From contig JAJKJG010000225.1 in assembly GCA_021154065.1 (NCBI GenBank), forward strand, positions 1-5,878: a DNA stretch of 5,878 bases. The letters run 5' to 3'. Position 1 is the first letter of the stretch, and every line of letters begins with the position of its first letter. Of the stretch, positions 1 to 5,399 are shown in pieces. Source of the DNA: Methylobacterium sp. GTDB taxonomy: Bacteria; Pseudomonadota; Alphaproteobacteria; Rhizobiales; Beijerinckiaceae. The notes below the pieces were generated by a model, which searched no databases, was not told the origin of the DNA, and saw only the letters and a list, made by a program, of their open reading frames with translations. A program made the position numbers and the translations under genes.

Positions 1-698
1 ATCTTGCGCTCGTAGGTGACGTCGTCGCCGACGAGGAGGTTCTTGGCGATCTGCTGGGTGATGGTCGAGCCGCCCTGCGGCCGCCCCGGCTTCGCCAGGT
101 TGCCGATGAAGGCGCGGATGACGCCGCGCTCGTCGATGCCCTTGTGCTGGAAGAAGCGCTTGTCCTCGGCGGCGACGAACGCCTTCTGGACATGGTCCGG
201 GACGTCGGCAAGCGGCACGCGCAGGCGGCGGTTGTCGGGCTCGTAGAGCTCGGCGAAGCGCTCGCCGCGACCGTCGAGCACGAGGCTCGCGCCCGGCAGC
301 CTGCCTCCCTTCAGCCGCGCGTGGTCGGGCAGCTCGGCCGCGGCCTTGTTGTAGTAGGCGATGACCTCGGCAAGGTCGACCGAGGACGGCGTCACCGTCT
401 CGTTCTTGCAGAACTCGCGATAGGCGCCGTGCAGATCGCGCAGGTCAAGCCCTTGCAGGATCTTGGTGTTTCCGGCGACCGCCTGCGGGTCGTCCATCGC
501 GGTCGCGATCAATTCGTCGAGGTTGAGGTCCTCGATATCGAAGGCGCGGCGCATATGGGCGCAGCCGTCGCGCAGGATCTTCGTCACCTCGGCCCGGTCG
601 GCAACGGCATCGAACTGCGTCTTCACCGCGTCCGGCCGGGTCGTCACCTGGCTCAAGGTGAGCGCGGTGGCGAAAAGCTTGATCAGGATCGCGTTCAT
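1..698 (-). CDS. Class A penicillin-binding protein, GT51 transglycosylase N-terminal part (partial)
   Basis: This is the first 232 codons of a peptidoglycan glycosyltransferase; the rest lies beyond the left edge. Enzymes of this family polymerise lipid II into glycan strands at the outer face of the inner membrane and usually carry a C-terminal transpeptidase domain, which is not visible here. The two GT51 signatures are present. EDKRFFQHKGID at residues 178-189 contains the expected catalytic Glu178, and GGSTITQQIAKN at 209-220 is the second motif. Residues 3-18 form a short hydrophobic N-terminal segment that probably anchors the protein or serves as an uncleaved signal. About 115 residues of unrecognised sequence follow before the GT51 domain begins near residue 135. 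The ATG at 696-698 is the first possible start in frame; an in-frame TGA lies upstream and no strong Shine-Dalgarno is visible. Its leader would run through the non-coding block to the right. Family assignment is firm; the exact PBP subclass is not. Confidence 0.93.
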   Translation of the reverse strand, partial: MNAILIKLFATALTLSQVTTRPDAVKTQFDAVADRAEVTKILRDGCAHMRRAFDIEDLNLDELIATAMDDPQAVAGNTKILQGLDLRDLHGAYREFCKNETVTPSSVDLAEVIAYYNKAAAELPDHARLKGGRLPGASLVLDGRGERFAELYEPDNRRLRVPLADVPDHVQKAFVAAEDKRFFQHKGIDERGVIRAFIGNLAKPGRPQGGSTITQQIAKNLLVGDDVTYERK

Positions 699-827
699 CG
701 GCCGGGGCGGGCACCCGATTTGAAGGGCGGGACGCTGATTTAACGCCCGAGCGATGAATCAGACCTGTACAAAGCGGCTGATTTGCGATGCCGCCGGCGA
801 TCCTCCCCGGCGTGAGCCACGGCGGGG

Positions 828-844
828 GCCATGCCAGGCATGGC
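828..844. repeat. Inverted repeat in presumed PBP leader
   Basis: GCCATGCC and GGCATGGC flank a single A, giving a 17-base palindrome. Complementary C-rich (from about 801) and G-rich (845-850) tracts outside it could extend the fold. It lies 130-146 bases upstream of the PBP start codon, so it may be in the 5' untranslated region or be part of a dispersed palindromic repeat. No function can be assigned from the sequence. Confidence 0.5.
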
Positions 845-866
845 GGAGGGGGCGCCCGCCGGGCAA

Positions 867-882
867 TGTTTCACGTGAAACA
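867..882. promoter_or_regulatory. parS: parS centromere site (ParB binding)
   Basis: TGTTTCACGTGAAACA is a perfect 16-bp palindrome identical to the well-known bacterial parS consensus bound by chromosomal ParB. The symmetry extends two more bases each side (865-884, AATGTTTCACGTGAAACATT). ParB loads at such sites, spreads along DNA as a CTP-dependent clamp, and together with ParA and SMC drives segregation of the origin region. Most chromosomal parS sites lie close to the replication origin, often near parAB. Neither parA nor parB is in this window, so origin proximity is an inference. The site is in non-coding DNA, 169 bases upstream of the PBP start. A chance perfect match of 16 bases in a GC-rich window this small is very unlikely. 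Confidence 0.9.
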
Positions 883-908
883 TTTTCCTATCTGGCTTTG
901 TCGAGGCC

Positions 909-996
909 CGACGATGACGCGGCAAAACCCCGACGATGATGCGGGAAAACGCCGACGATGATGCGCATCATCCGCGACGATGATGCGCGTCATCCG
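909..996. repeat. Four-unit 22-bp tandem (iteron-like) array
   Basis: Four units begin at 909, 931, 953 and 975, exactly 22 bases apart, each opening with CGACGATGAYGCG. The first two units share an A-rich second half (GSAAAACSC) and differ from each other at 3 of 22 positions. The last two share a second half containing CATCATCCG or CGTCATCCG and differ at 1 of 22. A degenerate CGATGATGA follows at 995-1003. The 22-base period is about two helical turns, so every unit presents the same face of the DNA, as arrays of protein-binding sites usually do. The array starts 27 bases right of the parS site. The binding protein, if any, is unknown. Confidence 0.8.
957..972. promoter_or_regulatory. Perfect 16-bp palindrome within the array, candidate operator
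   Basis: GATGATGCGCATCATC at 957-972 is a perfect dyad. The next unit carries the near copy GATGATGCGCGTCATC at 979-994, with one symmetry mismatch. Two dyads spaced 22 bases centre to centre would suit cooperative binding by a dimeric regulator. The assignment as an operator is inferred from symmetry and spacing only. Confidence 0.45.
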
Positions 997-1096
997 ATGA
1001 TGACGGAGGAGCCGGCTGCCACCCCGCGCCACGGGAAAGGCCCGACCGGCACGGAGGCCGGCCGCATGCCGCCGGTTGGAGCGCGCCCGAGCCCGA

Positions 1097-1183
1097 CCCT
1101 CACCCGTCGCATGCGACGGGGGAGGATCGCATGCCCTCACCCGCTCGCTTCGCGAGTTGGCCTCTCCCGCGCGCGGGAGAGGC
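1097..1183. repeat. Cluster of GC-rich palindromes, probable dispersed intergenic repeat
   Basis: Three hairpins lie in a row. CCCGTCGCATGCGACGGG at 1103-1120 is a perfect 18-base palindrome. CTCGC-TTC-GCGAG is at 1144-1156. A perfect 24-base palindrome lies at 1160-1183, with half-site GCCTCTCCCGCG. The decamer CCCTCACCCG occurs twice, at 1097-1106 and 1134-1143. Strings of this kind, with CCCTCACCC followed by a CCTCTCCC/GGGAGAGG hairpin, are familiar as dispersed repeats between genes in GC-rich alphaproteobacteria. Calling this one dispersed rests on that general knowledge, since only one copy is visible here. Confidence 0.65.
1160..1183 (-). terminator. Possible transcription terminator of the aldehyde dehydrogenase gene
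   Basis: The perfect 24-base palindrome begins two bases after the TAA stop of the minus-strand aldehyde dehydrogenase gene and would form a 10-12 bp all-stem hairpin in its mRNA. No T tract follows on the minus strand, so it is not a textbook intrinsic terminator. It could act as an mRNA 3' end stabiliser or simply be part of the repeat cluster. Confidence 0.4.
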
Positions 1184-1185
1184 GC

Positions 1186-2619
1186 TTACGCCCCCACCTG
1201 CGTCACGAACTTCGTGTTGAGGTAGCCCTCGATCGCCTCGGCGCCGCCCTCGCTGCCGTAGCCCGAATCCTTCACGCCGCCAAACGGCACCTCCGGCAGC
1301 GCCAGCCCGTGGTGGTTGATCGAGATCATGCCGCTCTCGACGCGGGCCGCGAGCATGGTCTGGGTCTCGGCCGAGCGGGTGTAGGCGTAGGCCGCAAGGC
1401 CGAAAGGCAGGCGGTTTGCCTCCTCGAACGCCTCCTCCTCGTCGGCGAAGCGGTTGATCGCGGCGATCGGCCCGAACGGCTCCTCGTTCATGATGCGGGC
1501 GTCGAGCGGCACGTCGGTGAACACCGTCGGCTCGAAGAAGAAGCCCTGGTTGCCGATGCGCTTGCCGCCGGTGCGAAGCTCGGCGCCCTTGGCTTCGGCG
1601 TCGGCGACGAAGCCCTCCATCGCCTCGATGCGGCGGGCATGCGCGAGCGGCCCCATCCTGGTCTTCGGGTCCATGCCGTCGCCGACCTTGAGGTTCTTCG
1701 AATAGGCCACGAAGCCGTCGACGAACTCGTCGTAGAGCGTCTCGTGGACGAGGAAGCGGGTCGGCGACACGCAGACCTGGCCGGCGTTGCGGAACTTCGC
1801 CGCCGAGAGCAGCTTCGTCGCCTTGCCGATGTCGGCGTCCTTGAAGACGATTGCCGGCGCGTGGCCGCCGAGCTCCATCGTGACCCGCTTCATGTGCGCG
1901 CCGGCAAGCGAGGCGAGGTGCTTGCCGACCGGCGTCGAGCCCGTGAAGGTGACCTTGCGGATCACCGGATGGGCGATGAGGTATTCCGAGATCTCCGCCG
2001 GATGGCCGAAGACGAGGCCGATGGCGTCGCCGGGCACGCCGGCGTCGAGGAAGGCGCGCACGAGCTCCATGCAGCTCGCCGGCGTGTCCTCGGGGCCTTT
2101 GAGGATCACCGAGCAGCCGGTGCAGAGCGCGCCCGAGACCTTGCGGACCGCCTGGTTGATCGGGAAGTTCCATGGCGTGAAGGCGGCGACCGGCCCGACC
2201 GGCTCGCGGATGACGATCTGCATCACGCCCTCGGCGCGGCCCGGGATGACGCGGCCATAGGCGCGGCGGCCTTCTTCCGCGAACCAGTCGATGGTGTCGG
2301 CGCCGCCGAGCACCTCCATCTTGGCCTCCGGCAGGGGCTTCCCCTGCTCGAGCGTCATGATCTTGGCGATCGTCTCGGCGCGCTCGCGCAGGAGGTCCGC
2401 CGCCTTGCGCATGATCTTGTAGCGGTCATAGACCGAGGTCGCCTTCCAGGCCTTGAAGCCGCGCTTTGCCGCCTCGAGCGCCGCGTCGAGATCCTCGCGG
2501 GTCGCGACCGGGTGCGTCCCGATCGGCTCGGCGGTCGCCGGGTTGAGCACCGGGAGCGTCCCGCCCCCCGAGGCACCGCGCCAGGCGCCGCCGATGTGAA
2601 GCTCTAGGTTCGGGTACAT
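1186..2619 (-). CDS. NAD(P)-dependent aldehyde dehydrogenase, succinate-semialdehyde dehydrogenase type
   Basis: A complete 477-residue member of the aldehyde dehydrogenase superfamily, of normal length for a cytosolic enzyme that oxidises an aldehyde to the acid with NAD(P)+. The key residues are all present: Asn151 in FTPWNFP, the cofactor-binding Lys174, GSTPVGK at 227-233, the general base Glu249 in ELGGHAP, the nucleophile Cys283 in GQVC, and the late EEPFGP motif. Lys174 is followed by Gly-Pro where Pro-Ser or Pro-Ala is more common. Overall it resembles proteins annotated as NAD-dependent succinate-semialdehyde dehydrogenase, but the substrate cannot be read from sequence and no gabT or other pathway partner is adjacent. 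The ATG at 2617-2619 is chosen because GAGG sits 5 bases upstream and the protein then starts at the usual point ([13 protein letters not shown]). The open frame continues 53 codons further upstream, but that extension is low-complexity and unlike the family. It appears to be a single-gene transcription unit. Confidence 0.93.
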   Translation of the reverse strand: MYPNLELHIGGAWRGASGGGTLPVLNPATAEPIGTHPVATREDLDAALEAAKRGFKAWKATSVYDRYKIMRKAADLLRERAETIAKIMTLEQGKPLPEAKMEVLGGADTIDWFAEEGRRAYGRVIPGRAEGVMQIVIREPVGPVAAFTPWNFPINQAVRKVSGALCTGCSVILKGPEDTPASCMELVRAFLDAGVPGDAIGLVFGHPAEISEYLIAHPVIRKVTFTGSTPVGKHLASLAGAHMKRVTMELGGHAPAIVFKDADIGKATKLLSAAKFRNAGQVCVSPTRFLVHETLYDEFVDGFVAYSKNLKVGDGMDPKTRMGPLAHARRIEAMEGFVADAEAKGAELRTGGKRIGNQGFFFEPTVFTDVPLDARIMNEEPFGPIAAINRFADEEEAFEEANRLPFGLAAYAYTRSAETQTMLAARVESGMISINHHGLALPEVPFGGVKDSGYGSEGGAEAIEGYLNTKFVTQVGA

Positions 2620-2768
2620 GGGGACCTCGTTTTTTCGTGAAGGGCGATCACCGAGCCGCTCGCTTAGCGCAGGCGCCGACGACGTGCCAGCGCCAGGCGG
2701 GCGCTGCCGCCATGTGTTGATCGCAGGCGCATCTGTCCAGGGCGGCGGGTCGGTCGGGCCACGCACAA

Positions 2769-2791
2769 CTCCCCTCATCCAGCATGGGGAG
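2769..2791 (-). terminator. Hairpin after the opgH-fkbM operon, weak terminator candidate
   Basis: CTCCCC and GGGGAG pair around an 11-base loop, 19 bases beyond the FkbM stop codon on the minus strand, followed by TTGTG rather than a true U tract. It lies in the 190-base gap (2620-2809) that must also hold the aldehyde dehydrogenase promoter, where I see no clear -35/-10 pair. It may reduce read-through from the operon into the aldehyde dehydrogenase gene. Confidence 0.35.
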
Positions 2792-2809
2792 GTATTGCGT
2801 TTCGCCTGC

Positions 2810-3559
2810 TTAGGCGTTCAGCACCGCATACACATCCCCCGAATTGGCTTCATGGGGAAGCGCGGCGAGGTGCGCCGCCATCTCGTCCGGCGAAACCCAG
2901 CGGCCGAAGGTGAGCCTTTGCGCCTCGCCGAGCGCGACATCGAACCGGTAGGGGCCGAGCGCGGCAAGCCTATCGAGGCAGCTTTGCGCCACGTCGCGGC
3001 CGATGGTCGTGAACTCGAAGGACAGCGCCGGGACGGATCTCGAGAGCCCCATGAGCACGCGATCCTCGAAGCCCTCGACATCGATCTTGAGGAAGGCCGG
3101 GCGGCCATGGTCGTGAATGAGGCGGTCGAGGGTCAGGCACGGGACGGTGATGGCGTCGTCCCAGACCTGGCCCTCCCACCCCGCTGATCCGTCGGCGGCG
3201 CGGATGAAATCCGGCGACGCGGTCGAGACCGTCGGGTTGGCGCTGTTGACGTGGAGCGTCAGCGTGCCCTCCGTCGCGCCGGCGGCGGCTTGCAGCAGGA
3301 TCACCGCGGGGTCGCGGCCGTGGATCAGCCGGATCGCCCGCGCCGGCCCGGGCTGCGGCTCGAGGGCGACGACACGGGCACCGAGGCGCCGGAAGGAAGC
3401 GATGCGGTCGCCGACATGGGCGCCGATGTCGAAGGCGAGATCGCCGGCTTTGACAAAGCCGGCATAGAGCGCGTCCATGGCGCGGTCGCGGACGGGATCG
3501 CGATAGTAGATCTCGAGCGAGCGCCGGACCGCCGCGGCCGTGCCGGGAGCGAGCGCCAC
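2810..3559 (-). CDS. FkbM family SAM-dependent methyltransferase
   Basis: A 249-residue class I methyltransferase of the FkbM family, which mostly O-methylates sugars, polyketides or other small molecules using S-adenosylmethionine. The SAM-binding motif FDIGAHVGD is at residues 43-51, the acidic residue that normally holds the SAM ribose is Glu67 in ALEPQP, and the family signature [10 protein letters not shown] is at 156-165. No signal peptide or membrane segment is seen, so it is probably cytoplasmic. The GTG at 3557-3559 is preferred. It lies two bases past the opgH stop codon and keeps the IYYRD segment before the SAM fold. A TTG at 3563-3565 overlapping the opgH TGA is an alternative adding two residues, and the ATG at internal codon 28 is less likely. 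No separate Shine-Dalgarno is obvious, so translation is probably coupled to opgH. The natural substrate is unknown; a glycan made or handled with OpgH is a reasonable but untested guess. Confidence 0.9.
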   Translation of the reverse strand: MALAPGTAAAVRRSLEIYYRDPVRDRAMDALYAGFVKAGDLAFDIGAHVGDRIASFRRLGARVVALEPQPGPARAIRLIHGRDPAVILLQAAAGATEGTLTLHVNSANPTVSTASPDFIRAADGSAGWEGQVWDDAITVPCLTLDRLIHDHGRPAFLKIDVEGFEDRVLMGLSRSVPALSFEFTTIGRDVAQSCLDRLAALGPYRFDVALGEAQRLTFGRWVSPDEMAAHLAALPHEANSGDVYAVLNA

Positions 3560-3561
3560 GC

Positions 3562-5349
3562 TCAAACCCGCAGGGCGCGGATTTCGGCCGGGGGCTCGAG
3601 CTCCTCCGGGATGCCGCACAGCCCGTGGCGCTTGAGGAGCTCCGCCACGTCTTCCGACGAAGTCCAGACCGCAAAGGGGATCGCGACGAGATAGCCGAAG
3701 GTCAGCGGCAGGCTCCAGGCGAGCATCGCCGGCGAGAGCGCCGCCAAGGCGCCGCAGACGAGGGCGCCGAACAGCGATGCCGGCCACAGGCCGCGCGCGG
3801 CGTCGGACCATGAAACGCCGTGCGCGTCGCGCGCCTGCCCGTTCCAGATCACCGAGCGTCCGAACAGGAGCCCGATCATGAACAGCGTGATGCGGAAGGT
3901 GGTCACGGCGCCGAGGAGGAAGGAGAACACGATCTCGATCGCGGCGCTCGCGAGAAAGCGCACGAGGCCGCCGTAGCGCGCGACGCCGCCTTTCGCGAGC
4001 AGGATGTCGGCGAGCCCGGCGAGCTTCGGCGAAAGATACATGCCGAGGAAGGTCAGATAGAGGCCGATCGCGAGCCCGGCCGGGAAGGTCGAAAGGTCCT
4101 CGCCGTCGAGGATCTTCAGCGGGACGAGCGCGATCATCAGCGTCATCGCCGGCACGCCGAGGAACATCAGGATCGCCCAGGCGAGCTGGAAGCGGCTCAT
4201 GAACAGGAGGCCTGGCGTGCCAAGCAGCCTCCAGTACTGCATGTTGCCCTGGCACCAGCGGAGATCCCGGGCCGAGAACTGGAAGATCGTCGGCGGGTTG
4301 TCCTCCCAGCTGCCGCCCTCCTCCGGCAGCACGCGGACCTCGTAGCCGGCCCGGCGCATCAGCGTCGCCTCGACCTGGTCGTGCGACAGGACGTGGCCGC
4401 CGAGCGGCGGCTTGCCCGGCACGATCGGCAGATCGCAGTGGTCGCGGAACGGCGCGATGCGCACGACCGCGTTGTGGCCCCAGAACGGGCCGCAGTCGCC
4501 GGTCCACCAGGTGGAGCCGAAGGTGTAGGCCCGCATGCCGTGACGCATGCCGAACTGGAAGATGCGCGCGAAGGCGCTCTCGGCCGGCGCCCCGACGACG
4601 AGGCTCTGGAGGATGCCGAGCCGCGGATGCGCCTGCATGACCCGCACCAGCCGCACGATGGCGTCGCCGGCCATGAGACTGTCGGCATCGAGCGGCAGCA
4701 TCAGGTCGAAGTCGCGCCCGAAGGTTTCGCAGAAGTCGCGCAGATTGCCGGCCTTGAAGCCGGTGTTCTCGGGCCGGCGGCGATAGACGATGCGCGCCGG
4801 ATCGGGGACCTCGCTCCGCCAGGCGGCGAGTGCCGCTTCCTCGGCGGCGGCGACGGCGGGGCTCGACGTGTCGCTCAGGATGAAATAGGCGAAGCCTTCG
4901 CCCTCGCCGGTCGCTTCGATGCTCGCTTTCACCGTCCGCAGACGCAAAAACGCCCGCGCCGGGTCCTCGTTGCGCAAGGTCATCAGGACGGCGGTGCGCA
5001 GCCGGATCGCATCGGCGGAATGGGCCGCGGCGGCAAAGGGCGCGACCGCGGCGACGCCGTCGGCCCGGCCGTGCAGCAGCCACAACCCGATCGCGGCGTT
5101 CCAGAAGCCGAGAACCGTCCAGGGCGTCGCGACGAGGAAGCAGGCGAAGAGAACGAGGTCGACGATCGTCCAGCCGCCCGCGCCGACGACCGCCACCATC
5201 GCGCCGGCGAGCGCCGCATATGTCGCGACGTTGAGGGCGAGCACCGTCATACGCCGGCGGCGCAGCGTCGCGGCCGATTGCAGCCCGGCCGGCGTCGTGT
5301 CGGCGGCCGCCACCCCGAAAGGCGGGGCGAAACGGGCGTGCTCGGTCAT
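3562..5349 (-). CDS. opgH: Glucans biosynthesis glucosyltransferase OpgH/MdoH-like (GT2 family)
   Basis: A 595-residue inner-membrane glucosyltransferase. In characterised relatives OpgH polymerises glucose from UDP-glucose into the beta-1,2-linked backbone of osmoregulated periplasmic glucans and passes it across the membrane. Two membrane helices (about 34-56 and 60-84) precede the cytoplasmic GT2 domain. That domain has Asp129 in RNEDP, Asp160 in LSDTSSP, RRPENTGFKAGN at 191-202, the metal-binding DAD at 221-223, FWGHNAVVR at 289-297, the catalytic SHD at 322-324 (Asp324), and RDLRW at 361-365. Several helices follow between about 384 and 575. The ENTGFKAGN, FWGHN and RWCQGN strings point to OpgH rather than cellulose synthase. 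E. coli OpgH is 847 residues; this form lacks most of its long N-terminal cytoplasmic region and part of the C-terminus. The ATG at 5347-5349 has GAGG 9 bases upstream. It is the first gene of an apparent operon with fkbM. No opgG is seen beside it. Confidence 0.87.
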   Translation of the reverse strand: MTEHARFAPPFGVAAADTTPAGLQSAATLRRRRMTVLALNVATYAALAGAMVAVVGAGGWTIVDLVLFACFLVATPWTVLGFWNAAIGLWLLHGRADGVAAVAPFAAAAHSADAIRLRTAVLMTLRNEDPARAFLRLRTVKASIEATGEGEGFAYFILSDTSSPAVAAAEEAALAAWRSEVPDPARIVYRRRPENTGFKAGNLRDFCETFGRDFDLMLPLDADSLMAGDAIVRLVRVMQAHPRLGILQSLVVGAPAESAFARIFQFGMRHGMRAYTFGSTWWTGDCGPFWGHNAVVRIAPFRDHCDLPIVPGKPPLGGHVLSHDQVEATLMRRAGYEVRVLPEEGGSWEDNPPTIFQFSARDLRWCQGNMQYWRLLGTPGLLFMSRFQLAWAILMFLGVPAMTLMIALVPLKILDGEDLSTFPAGLAIGLYLTFLGMYLSPKLAGLADILLAKGGVARYGGLVRFLASAAIEIVFSFLLGAVTTFRITLFMIGLLFGRSVIWNGQARDAHGVSWSDAARGLWPASLFGALVCGALAALSPAMLAWSLPLTFGYLVAIPFAVWTSSEDVAELLKRHGLCGIPEELEPPAEIRALRV

Positions 5350-5399
5350 CCGGAAAATCCTCGGAGCTGCCGTTTGAACGCGGCAAGGCTGAAGCTCTG

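Larger units (their letters stand above)
699..1185. other. Non-coding regulatory/repeat region between PBP gene and aldehyde dehydrogenase
   Basis: This 487-base stretch lies between the start of the PBP gene and the stop of the aldehyde dehydrogenase gene. I found no credible gene in it: the open frames have arginine- and proline-rich, low-complexity translations and run through palindromes. It holds, in order, a 17-base imperfect palindrome, a perfect parS site, a 22-bp tandem array and a hairpin cluster, each listed separately. The PBP promoter must lie in the left part, but I could not identify -35 and -10 boxes with confidence. A GANTC site, the CcrM methylation target in alphaproteobacteria, lies at 756-760. 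Confidence 0.75.

Noticed and set aside
144..743. Plus-strand 199-codon open frame
   Set aside because: It is antisense to the PBP fragment, which has both GT51 motifs in frame; nothing recognisable is in this frame.
754..939. Small 61-codon open frames on both strands across the parS site
   Set aside because: Their translations are dictated by the palindrome and GC-rich repeats, with no ribosome site or recognisable feature.
909..1003. CRISPR array
   Set aside because: The units are contiguous 22-bp repeats with no unique spacers and only four copies, so this is a tandem array.
865..1003. Complete replication origin or plasmid iteron origin
   Set aside because: A parS site and an iteron-like array are present, but I saw no DnaA box matching TTATCCACA, no long AT-rich unwinding region, no CtrA-type TTAA-N7-TTAA site and no rep gene in the window.
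958..2607. Plus-strand 549-codon open frame
   Set aside because: It lies almost wholly antisense to the aldehyde dehydrogenase gene, whose catalytic motifs are intact. Its translation is a run of Arg, Ala, Glu, Leu and His typical of the reverse frame of GC-rich coding DNA.
2620..2778. 53-codon N-terminal extension of the aldehyde dehydrogenase
   Set aside because: The extension is Pro/Arg-rich, unlike the family, and the internal ATG has a well-spaced GAGG and begins at the conserved N-terminus.
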